NCBI GenBank assembly: GCA_911728455.2
Contig: OU452234.1
Location: 10,143,531 to 10,207,530, forward strand
Origin: Marthasterias glacialis
Taxonomy: Eukaryota; Echinodermata; Asteroidea; Forcipulatida; Asteriidae
Direction: 5' to 3'
Length of the DNA stretch: 64,000 bases
The translations under genes were made by a program, and so were the position numbers. The notes under the pieces were generated by a model that had not been told where the DNA came from, ran no database searches, and worked only from the letters and a program-made list of their open reading frames with translations. Within the stretch, counting starts at the first letter, position 1; the number at the start of each line of letters is the position of its first letter. Below are positions 33,795 through 43,964 of this stretch, one piece after another.

Positions 33795-34820
33795 AAGAGA
33801 CTTTGAGGATCTGTGGTACATGTGTGTGTGTGTGTGTGTGTTTTGTCTATGGATCCAGACGTATATTGGAGTCGTCACCGGATCTGGGTAAATATAACTG
33901 CTGAATCCGACCTCCACTGTTTAAGTTTGCTTGTACGATTTTGAACCACCTCTCTGATAAATGTTGGTCTTTATTTTCATTTGTTATAAATCTCCAGCAA
34001 CTTTTACAGAATAAATCAAAGTTCTTTGTAAATAATAAGGTTGTAGCATATACAACTTTTTTTAAAGTTGTACAGTCCCGATATGCAAATCTATCTTACA
34101 AGGCTCATTGCCAATACTTCAATTTACCATTCAATTTTACTTGTGAGCGCTGCATAAAACAAACAAAAGGAAGAAAAAAAGGAAAACAATCTTTCATTGG
34201 CAATGGGACACATTAAAAACTCACTAAAACAAATACTTCATGATAATGATGAACCACATTGGTAATAATATTAAGTAAATGCCTATCATAGAACAGAAGT
34301 GGAGACGGTCAGTATTGACCTTTCTAGATTAAAAACCAAAAAGTTTTGACTATGGTGGAGGTCGGATAACGCAGGTTGTCATTCAAGATAAAGACAAGAG
34401 TGAGAAGACCGAAAGGAGGGTAACTATAAGATCTAACCCGTTCTCTTACAGAGTCCCTCCCCTTGTAACACCCCCTCCCCTCCAAACGATGTTCGGTGAT
34501 CTTGTTGATGTTGTCCTTGCTTGCTTAGCTTTCTAGGTGACGTCACTTTGTCTTGGTACTTCTTGATTGGCATATTGGTCAAAGCCAATGATGCTTTTTA
34601 TATTAGGAGACTAGTCTTAACTGGAAATTTCTCTCAGGGTTGATACTTCAAGTCATCGGTTGTCATATTTATTTATAATTGCCGTGATTTCATAATTCAA
34701 ATAGCGTAATGTTTAAAGATAATTAGAGCAAAGTAAAAAAAAACTTAATTTATAGTAATATCCAATAGATCCTCTGAAAAGTTGAAGAAGTAGTCTGAGA
34801 AACACGACATGCTGTCAAGT
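33795..34820. other. Intergenic DNA with a TG microsatellite
   Basis: (TG)n at 33821-33840. 34020-34115 resembles 35281-35360 (ACAGTCCCGATATGCAAATC versus ACAGTCCCGAAATGCAAATC). Otherwise nothing is recognised. Confidence 0.5.
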
Positions 34821-34824
34821 GTTA

Positions 34825-35265
34825 CAGTTCCAATTATCATTCATTTAGTGATTAATGTTTGATTTAGGAGTATTAAATAGATAATTTAGACAAGCTAAAT
34901 GAATATTTAATTACTCCTAATATCAACATTACTTCAGACGTTTTTTATTGAGCTAATAAGAGAACTTTAAACGGTAAATAAACAACATAACTGTTACCAT
35001 TGCTCATTTAGTTCAAAGTTCAAATACAAGAAAAACATGTGGGAAAAGAAAAGAAAAGAAAAACAGTTCCAATTACCATTCATTTAGTGATTAATGTTTG
35101 ATTTAGGAGTATTAAATATATAATTTAGACAAGCTAAATGAATATTTAATTACTCCTAATATCAACATTACTTCAGACGTTTTTAATTGAGCTAATAAGA
35201 GAACTTTAAACGGTAAATAAACAACATAACTGTTACCATTGCTCATTTAGTTCAAAGTTCAAACA
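34825..35265. repeat. Two-copy tandem duplication, about 240 bp unit
   Basis: CAGTTCCAATTAYCATTCATT through GTTCAAAGTTCAAA occurs at 34825-35030 and 35066-35265 with very few changes, joined by an AAAAGAAAAGAAAAG run. Each copy holds a dyad around TAGGAGTATTAAAT and ATTTAATTACTCCTA. Confidence 0.88.
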
Positions 35266-35860
35266 AAAGAAAAACATGTGGGAAAAAAAACTCGTAGCAA
35301 ACACAACCTTTTAAAACTTATACAGTCCCGAAATGCAAATCTATTGTACATCTGACAACGCTCGTTGAAAAAAAAATCCCTCAACCAATTATTCGTGAGC
35401 GCTGCAAAAAATAAAGAAAAACAAAATAAGGATGAAAAAAATGAAGACGACGAGAGAAAAGACAGAAAGGGAAAAAAGAGCAGATCATCCACGAGGGAAA
35501 GACGCCAATGGTGCCTAGGTATGTATGAATGGTAAGACAGTAAAGGCCTAGAGTATTTAAAGTGTTGGCCTAGAGATAAGACTAACCCTGTACTCTTTCA
35601 GCAGGTTTACTGAAATTAGGTAACGTATAAGGTGTGACTGGTGTAATACTTAGTTTCGATTCTAAGATGCTTATACCAAATTCCTTTGCGGTGAAAATAC
35701 ATGTAGTGTCACATCAAATAAGGACAATAAAATCAAGTCCCTAAAAGAGAATATTATGACGTCTTGAACCAAGACTAAGAACTACACCATCATCACTAAA
35801 CACAGAACTCGAGTAGACGATGAGGACTTTCTCCATTTGATGTCCCTGATGATATGATGA
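35266..35860. other. Intergenic DNA, nothing recognised
   Basis: Low-complexity A/G stretch at 35400-35500, otherwise unremarkable; the minus frame there reflects the purine run. Confidence 0.5.
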
Positions 35861-36485
35861 GTCATTCAAGGTCAATGAGGTCAAGTGTTTGCAGCAAAGG
35901 TTAAGTATCAGGTACAAGTACCTGGGTAAGTGTAGGAGAAAAATAACCTATTCCCCAACAGGTTTTAACCTTTCTTCCAAAGCTTCTAATGTTGCAGGTG
36001 ATTGTGCATTGAAACGTAGAAATTAGTCATCCAAGGTCAATGAGGTCAGGTGTTTGCAGCAAAGGTAAAAGTACCTGGGTAGGTGTAGAAAAAAAATAAC
36101 CTATTCCCCCAACAGGTTTTAACCTTTCTTCCAAAGCTTCTAATGTTGCAGGTGATTGTGCATTGAAACGTTGAAATGAGTCATCCAAGGTCAATGAGGT
36201 CAGGTGTTTGCAGCAAAGGTAAAGTATCAGGTAAAAGTACCTGGGTAGGTGTAGAAAAAAAAATAACCTATTCCCCCAACAGCTTTTAACCTTTCTTCCA
36301 AAGCTTCTAATGTTGCAGGTGATTGTGCATTGAAACGTAGAAATGAGTCATCTAAGGTCAATGAGGTCAGGTGTTTGCAGCAAAGGTTAAGTATCAGGTA
36401 AAAGTACCTGGGTAAATGTAGAAGAAAAATAACCTATTCCCCCAACAGCTTTTAACCTTTCTTCCAAAAGCTTCTAATGTTCCAA
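35861..36485. repeat. Tandem array, four units of about 155-170 bp
   Basis: Units start near 35861, 36026, 36179 and 36347 with GTCATYCAAGGTCAATGAGG, continue through GTACCTGGGTARRTGTAG, AATAACCTATTCCCC and CTTCCAAAGCTTCTAATG. The last unit is followed by a short duplicated AAAGCTTCTAATG. No frame stays open through all units. Confidence 0.9.
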
Positions 36486-36972
36486 AGCTTCTAATGAGTG
36501 CTGACATCTTCACTAAAGTGAGGTGATGTCTACCGGCAGGGTCAGGGTTTGTGCAAGAGATTTGGTAATGTATCGGTTTATAAAATGTAAAAGTTACCCG
36601 TAAAGAAACTACCTGCCGAATGGAAAAACAACTCAATCAAGAAATTTTGAGGATCATGAAAAAAAACTGAACATCAGTTTTTCGAAAAGTTTGGAAGAAA
36701 AAACGAAACATGCATCAACTAAACAGATTTCGAATCTCTCAAACAATGAAGTAAAGACAGTTGTAATCAGCAGTCAAGATACTAGTATCGTTTGAGATTC
36801 TACAACATCAAATATGAACGACTAGCCAGCCACTGAGGTAAATCAACTTAAGAACCAGTAATAAATTGATGTAAGACAATTTTGATGGAAGAAAATTGTG
36901 CTTATATAGTCCAAGAAATTGCAATCCTTTCCTAAACAATAGTTTTTGCTGTTCTCACAATTTATTACAAAG
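36486..36972. other. Intergenic DNA, nothing recognised
   Basis: No shared repeat, splice-supported exon or dyad of note. Confidence 0.5.
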
Positions 36973-37146
36973 ATGTGTACACAGCAAAAACTGGGGTGTT
37001 AAATTGATTCTCTTGTGATATGAAAACACTGACATGGTGTTAATTATCTCCATTGCTTTACCATTGGTAAAATTAACACCATGTCGGTGTTGTCACGTAT
37101 AGATACCTAAGAGAATCAATTTAACACCCCCGATTTTACGGTGTAA
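36973..37146. mobile_element. Palindromic MITE, copy 2 (complete)
   Basis: GGGGTGTTAAATTGATTCTC at 36991 pairs with GAGAATCAATTTAACACCCC ending at about 37131; inner arms TGACATGGTGTTAATT and AATTAACACCATGTCGGTG. Same family as 29846-30000. It ends about 50 bp before an orphan exon acceptor. Confidence 0.85.
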
Positions 37147-37198
37147 ATACAAAGTGTCAAATTTGCCTGGGGGTAACCAATTTGTATTCTCTGTTCAG

Positions 37199-37737
37199 CC
37201 GTCTCTTGTGCAATGGTGACTACAACCGGACCTGTTGGGATGAGCATCTATGGAATATACAGGTGCACAGTTTCAACAACAGACAGCCTGGTAAGTTTTA
37301 AAAAAAAATCCCTCCAAAAGTTTTTCTATGAAGAAAACGTTGTGTGCCTGTTAAAAGGGGGTAAGGCCTTACGCCCTTTTACCAGGCACATAAAATATTT
37401 TGTCCCAGTACTAAAAGGACGTAAGCAATAAAATGGCCCCTGACATGGAAAATACGCATTTTTGTTACATTTTTGTTGACTAGAATTGACCCAAAGACAG
37501 TTTTCCAATTCCCATGCAGAATTGAACCTTCCTGTATGGCAAAAATTGATCAAAATTTCCCGCTCAGTATTTATTTGCTTTTATTTGCTTGCTTATTTCT
37601 TAAAACTACTGCTACTTTTATAAAAAGAAGTTATCAAAATTAATCTTTGAAATTGATTATTTTCTACTGCAGATTGAGACGATGACCTTAGAGATGATGT
37701 ACCCCAACCTTGAGGCTAATCAACGCTTTTTGGACTG
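37199..37737 (+). other. Two orphan exon-like segments of an unknown transcript
   Basis: Segment 37199-37290 is bounded by TTCTCTGTTCAG and CTG/GTAAGT; the next starts at 37673 after TTTTCTACTGCAG. Two joined frames are possible: one reads VSCAMVTTTGPVG and ends NLEANQRFLD at a TGA (37735-37737); the other reads LCNGDYNRTCWDEHLW and stops just after the junction. No family is recognised. It could be a non-coding RNA or the 3' end of a lost gene. Confidence 0.3.
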
Positions 37738-38520
37738 ATTTTCACCAGCTAAAGGATTGCATCAAGTCGAACCAGATGACTCTCCGCAACAAGTTGTGTT
37801 GCTGAAGTGATGTAGGGATGTTGAGGTTAACCAATGCTTCTTGGACTGTGTACCACCAGCTGCAAGACTGGGTCAAGTCTATACAGGTGACTCTCTGCAA
37901 CAGGTTCAATAGCTGAAGTGATGTATGGGATGTTGAGGTTAACCAACGCTTCTTGGACTGTGTGCCACCAGCTGCAGGACTGCGTCAAGTCTGCTACAAG
38001 TTAACTTTCCTTCAAGATCAATTGTTCAAGTGACGTAGAGTGGTTTAGGCTAACCAATGCTTCTTGGAATGTGTGCCACCAGCCGAAAGACTGCAATAAG
38101 TCTAGCCAGATGACTCTCTCCTACAAGTTTAACTATTCAAGTGACATAGGAATGTTGAGGCTAACCAACGCTTTTTGGACTGTGTGCCACCAGCTGCAGG
38201 ACTACGTCAAGTCTAGCTAGATAACTCTTACCTCTGCTACATACAATTTCAATCGTTCAAATGACAAGTTCAATCGTAAGGTGGTTGAGGCTCATCAACT
38301 CTTTTTGGACTGCGTGCCACCAGCTGAAAGACTGGGTCAAGTCTAAACAGGTGACTCTCTGCAACAGGTTCAATTGCTGAAGTGATGTATGGGATGTTGA
38401 GGCTTACCAACGCTTCTTGGACTGTGTTCCACCTGCTGAAAGACTACGCCAAGTCTAGCCAGATGATTGGCTGCTACAAGTGACGTAGGAATGCTGAGGC
38501 TTACCAACGTTTCTTGAACT
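37708..38520. repeat. Tandem array, about eight units of 97-130 bp
   Basis: Units begin near 37710, 37821, 37932, 38044, 38154, 38284, 38396 and 38493 with TTGAGGCTAACCAACGCTT and share TTGGACTGTGTGCCACCAGC, GACTGCGTCAAGTCTA and GATGACTCTC. The first unit overlaps the end of the orphan exon at 37673. Units diverge by about a tenth to a fifth by eye and stops fall at different places. Confidence 0.9.
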
Positions 38521-38944
38521 TTCTGAATTTGCTGCTACGGCTTTGGAAGTTGCTTGTGAGGGTCTCATAGTATGATTTAACACATGTTCAAGCCACAGCC
38601 GCAGCCACACATTCAGACACGGCCTTAGTTTAATGTTTACTCAATATAGGCTTTTCTTGAATCCATCAAACTCCAATAATTGTATTACCTGTTTGTCATT
38701 ATGTAAAGTAGCTTGGATCAGTTGATTTGATCAATATGGTACGGCTGACCTCAAGCCAAGCACTGTTGGTTTAAATCATCATGGAAAATCACATTTATTA
38801 AATTTGAGTGTAATACCCTTTGGATTTTGATGGATTCAGAGTAGTTAGGAATACCACTTTAAATATGTTATCTGCTTTTGTAAAAAGAAACAACTTGCAA
38901 TCAAATTAAATAATGTCACCAAAAACATGTAATGTAAGCGCAAT

Positions 38945-39223
38945 TTAACCCTATCACGACCAGGCTTTTTTGGAGATGTACGGGGACCACATGGGGTGCA
39001 CATAGTGCCCCCCCCCCTCCCCAAGTAAGAAATGTGCACGTTAAAAATATTCCATTATAAAACTTGATACAATTTGATCCCCTAAATACAGGCTGAAAAC
39101 ACAAGATCCAAGATGGCCGCCAAATATGGCGGCCATTTTGAATTCCTAAAAGAATATTATACTATCATGTGACTTATCACTACTATTTTGTCTCCCACAC
39201 ACCCCAATCCTGTTAGGGTTAAT
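38945..39223. mobile_element. MITE with TTAACCCTA ends
   Basis: TTTAACCCTATCACGACCAGG at the left and CCTGTTAGGGTTAA at the right form imperfect terminal repeats. The centre has a dyad GATGGCCGCC ... GGCGGCCATTTTG. A related longer copy begins at 41354. Confidence 0.72.
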
Positions 39224-39757
39224 ATTTGTGAAGCTTTTTGCCAGCCAAAATGTTTTGACTTAAAATTAGTGGCAATGTAAAAAGTATTAAAAAGTTAAAT
39301 GCAAGGGAAGATTAGTCACATTCTTTGCAACTGGAAATTTAATTTTCCACCATGTGTCAACTAAAGGAGCGAAGTGTTTAAAAATTTATGTTCCTGTCAT
39401 CGACAAACTTGAGTCACAGAATTTTTGTAAGACGCAACGTCGATAAATGCTCACGTTTATAAGAATAATTTATTCGATGAAGGTAGATAACCGAACAAAT
39501 CTTCCCCAAACTGGGTTTTGGACTATCTGTGTATTTTTTAGGGTCACTCTATGTTCGTTTTGTGAGATTTAATCAATTGGAATTGTTCTGGGTCCTCTAT
39601 CTAGACTAGTGAGGCAAACTTTACACATTGCTCAATACGTATTTCGAAGATGTGTGGGAAACTCAAAGCAAAAAGATAGAAAGCATGTTACATAGAGAAA
39701 TTTACGAGCAGAACTCTGTTGCAATGCAAGAACAAACCATTCGCACAATCACAACAC

Positions 39758-39894
39758 CGGGCTTCGGTTTCACAAAGAGCTAAGACTGATCATCAGTCTT
39801 AATTGCTAGCAAAGTGTGATGCCACAAAATAACTATATTATTGACAACTCATCTGAAGATGATTCTTAGTGTTTTGTGAAATCGAGCCTGTACT
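39758..39894. mobile_element. Short MITE with GGGCTTCGGTTTCACAAAG ends
   Basis: GGTTTCACAAAGAGCTAAGA at the left pairs with TCTTAGTGTTTTGTGAAATC at the right. Length is about 137 bp with a central ACTGATCATCAGT dyad. Confidence 0.8.
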
Positions 39895-40560
39895 CCTCAC
39901 CCTCAACTGAACTAAAACTTCACGCTTATAACTTATCCGTAGCACTAAAACCATAAAAATAACACTCACAATAATGTCATTATTAACACCTCACCCTGTG
40001 CACCAACCAATTAACACCTGCAGCGTATAACAAAATAAAGCGTAATTTTATAGTGCATTTTGTCTATCTAGCGCCCAAAAACATGTTTAGTTCTAGTACA
40101 TTATTGTAATGTATTGTCATTGTTTGTGTTTATTTACTGTAGTTTATCTGAAGTAATGATATTGTAAAGCCTATTCCTACACATTGCTTCAGCATTGTCA
40201 GTAGTTAAGCTTTAGATTTATGTTAACAATGGAATATTAAATGTAGTTTCAACTTGTAACTTGTAATGTATATATTAAAGTTATGGTGTCGGGAAATTAA
40301 ATCTACATGATTTAAATTGTACATTTTTTCTGACGCTTAATGCTATAGCATGATTTGTAACACCATAGTTGGCAAAATATTATTTTAATTTTTGGGTAGC
40401 AACTGGTACTTTTTGCTGAGCATTTTGCTATGCTATACAAGGGAAACTTGTTCACTGTTTGTGTGTATATTGCATTGTTTCATTAGTAGCATGTTATGCC
40501 GAGTGGTCTGGAACATCAAACTCAAGATCTGATGTCAGAGTCACCTGACTGTGGGTTTTA
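39895..40560. other. Intergenic AT-rich DNA, nothing recognised
   Basis: No exon, dyad or shared repeat seen. Confidence 0.5.
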
Positions 40561-40925
40561 ATCTAGAGCCTAATTTTATATGTAGCGCCACCATTAAGCA
40601 GACAGATTTGCTTAACAATTATCTGCTTAGCAAAACTAAGTAGGATCCTGGCAGTCAAAATGGTATTAGTGACGTGGTATTTTCGCTGGTAACCTTGGTA
40701 TAAAATGCTCTTTGAAACTGGGCGGTTGTAACACTTGTGCATTATTGGGCAAGACACATGTAAATAATTGCTTCCCATCACCCAGGAGTGGTAATGATAG
40801 GGTGAATTTTTGGCAATGTGGCACCAATTTAGTGCTGCATACTCGGAAAGAGTTGAGATTGTTTCAGGAATGACGGCCCAATGAAAAGGGGTTCTATGTA
40901 CATGTAGATTGTAGATTATAAGCAA
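40561..40925 (-). mobile_element. Degraded dispersed repeat, possibly SINE-related
   Basis: GTAGCGCCACCATTAAGCAGA, GCAAAACTAAGTAGGATCC and ATTGGGCAAGACACATG resemble parts of other repeats in the window (50800-51180 and SINE family 1). Boundaries are unclear. Confidence 0.35.
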
Positions 40926-41353
40926 CCAATGCCTAAATTGTGCAACTTGTGTATTATTATAATAAAAGTTGTTTATTTAGCTTTAACTTGTTTAACTTAA
41001 TAAGGCAGATATACTTTTGTAGTGATTACATGAAGCTAGCACGAGGACTTAACTTGCCGTCATTTCACTAGCCTATAAAACAATTCACTAGTCCATATTT
41101 CATATTAAATAGGGATGCTTTTTCAACACTGAACGTCACTTGTAGCTAGCTGGGCCACTTGGATAAGGGAGAATTTTGACTGGTCCTCGGCCAGGGTGTT
41201 TTAAAGTGACCGTGTCAGAAAAAAAATAAAGAACACAAATATACAGAAGAATAGCAATAAACAAAATAATAAATGGGTCGGCACCGTAACCCCATGTCTA
41301 GCGGGGGTGGTGGCCAACCCCAATCTTTGTAACTGACTCTTGTTGTATGATGT

Positions 41354-42065
41354 ACTTTAACCCTATCGGGGCCGGCTTTTGGGGATGTACTGTCGTATTT
41401 TCCAAAGCTTTTGACTGATTTTTATGAAATTTGGCACAAACGTTCATTTCAACAAGTTCTACATGATGACGTCAAAAAGGTCTACGTCACTAGAGGGCTC
41501 TTTTGCCCTTTTGGGGCAAAAATCGTGTTTTCCCCATATTTTCTGTATTTTTTGTCCAAATGTTTTGAAACTTGGCAAATTCCAACCTAATTTAACAACT
41601 GAAACCAACGTTGGGGAGCTATAAATAATGTATTAATATTATTATTATTTATGATTATTTTTTTTGGGGGGGAGGAGGGGAAGTATGTGTTTCGTTTTGT
41701 TTTTTCATTTAAAGATCAAAATGGCCACAGCCCGGAGGCAATGATAAGGCTTGGTTAACAGTTATAAATTATTTTTTGGCCTGACAATTAACTTTTTGAA
41801 AATATTCTATTGTTAAATAAATTGAGATAATTTGACCCCAAAATTACAGGCTGAAAACACTAAATCCAAGATGGCCGCCAAATATGGTGGCCATTTTGAA
41901 TTCTGAAAAGAATTTAGACTACCATAAAATTTATCACTATCACTTTTCTGGCGAACAAATCAAAAAAGTGAAAATGATGTTCAAAAAGTAAAAAAGAACA
42001 AACCATCAAAATCGTGTGAACCAAGGTCAAACAAATAGTTGCCATGGTAACAGCTACCCCCCCCC
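41354..42065. mobile_element. Longer relative of the TTAACCCTA element, one end lost
   Basis: Starts TTTAACCCTATCGGGGCCGGC; CAAGATGGCCGCCAAATATG and GGTGGCCATTTTGAATTC at 41868-41903 are shared with 39107-39142. It ends in a C run near 42058 without the second terminus. Confidence 0.6.
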
Positions 42066-43964
42066 CGGTTTTAATTATTGATTCATATAAACATTTTAAA
42101 AAGTCGCGGTGATCAGAGACCTTGCGTTAAAAAGTGACGGGCACGGGGGTGGGGCACATTGTGTATTAATTAGGATTATTATAGATTCAAGAAAGTATTT
42201 TTTTTTCTTTTTTTAATTAATAAGGTATTGCACAAATCCGCCAATTATTAGTGGTAGTAAATTACAAACTAAGAAACAATAGATACGGGACTTCAAAAGG
42301 CGCACCTTTAATGTAATACCACGTGACACAATTTATGATGACGTCATCAATGTACTATTTCACACGTAAGTCATCTGTACTATTTTTTTTTAAAGTAGAC
42401 CTTTGCCAGTCAGTAAATTGGTTGAGAGCAACTTAAATATTTTGTTATCAATTTTGAATTACAAGGCACTTTCGGTTTCGACAGGAAGTAGAGGTCACAT
42501 GAGGTCACGCACACAAAAAATGAAGACCTATATTAACCATGTGTAATCCCGCAAAAAGCAACCGACTGTCTCTTGTGCTTGATTTGTTGTGGATTTTTAA
42601 AATATTTCGATACCTTGACGTCATCATGACGTCAAAAATTCGTAACCATCTACAAATTATAAATCTAACGCCTTGTAAAGTTTCAAGGTCATATGAGTTT
42701 AGAAACGATGTGTTTTTGCGGACAAAGTTGCGAGGAAACAGAAAAGGCAAAAAAAAACAAAAAAAAACAAAACAAGCAAATAAAAAAAACCAATATTTTT
42801 TTTCGGGTTATTATTGCCCGAACACCTAAAAAGATGCGAAGCTGGCTATGTTCGGGAATAGAGCTTGGACCATTGCCAACACACAAACATCCAGCGGCCC
42901 CAGTCAAACAAATATGGCAAACCACCTCGACCCATGAAATAAACTTCATATGAAAAAAAGTGAAAGTCCTCAAATATTTGAAAATAAATACTTTGAGAAC
43001 ACTAAGAACTTTCACACTCCCCAGCTTTTCAAAGGAAAGAGAACAATTATTTATTAGCTTCCACACTACACCGTCTGGTCAGTTTGACATGGGTTGTTCT
43101 TGGGCCCGTCCAGTTATATGATTCTCCTTCCTAATATATAATAAAAACACTCACAGATTTGTGTAATTTGGCAAACGTCCGGACACCAGTCCTGAAAAGG
43201 GCCCTACATACACCATTCAGCAAATCAGACCATTTTTCCATGGCTCAGGTCATCCAAAATATACTTCAAGTTGGAAGTCAACAGTCCCCATGTCTCAATT
43301 AGAGGGTTAGGCAATTATCTTTTTACACTGTGTACCGTTTTCAATGCGTCTCTTAACAACATCTGCTCGTTGTTATTGCATACACAAACAGTACATTTTC
43401 TGCTTTACGAAGTAATAGTTACAGGTATCGGGTGCCATTTTCAATAAACTCACGTTTTCATATTGATTTTCGTCGTGGATTTCTATAAGGAAACTATATT
43501 TTTTTTATTGACATGATCGCGTTACTCTAAATGAAGCGGTAGTAAAAACATCAAACAGATGACATTATAAACTATACATTTAGTTGAAACCATTCTGTAC
43601 ATACAAGGTCATAGTAAAATTATGGCAGATATTTATTTCAGGCTGTCTTCAATTAAATTGAACCTCATCTTTATAAAGAATAGAACCGGGCCTTCTTCCA
43701 ACAGTCCCCATTTTCACTGGAGGACAACATAACAATATTTTTTTTATTTCATTTTTTGTTTTGATAGGCCCTTGGCTCCTCATACCTTTTAAGCTTGGAA
43801 GATAGCGATTGACGGTCGTCTGCGGCAATTGACTGAGACTCAAATTTTAGTGTTGGACTCAATTCTGGGGTGCAATTTTCCGTTCACTCATTTTCATACG
43901 TTGACACAAAGTTTACACATGTGCGCGGTCGTCTTCAAAGGGAAAACACAAAAGAAGCTTGGAA
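42066..43964. other. Region upstream of TRNAU1AP, no gene seen
   Basis: Contains GATGACGTCA-type dyads (42340, 42620) and A runs. No TATA box or CpG-rich promoter could be defined before the start codon at 43965; transcription start unknown. Confidence 0.45.

Noticed and set aside
34825-35265. CRISPR-like array
   Set aside because: Only two long units without short spacers, in a eukaryotic genome; a plain tandem duplication.
37708-38520. Tandem repeat protein encoded by the array
   Set aside because: One frame of a single unit is open, but unit lengths are not multiples of three and stops occur in most units.
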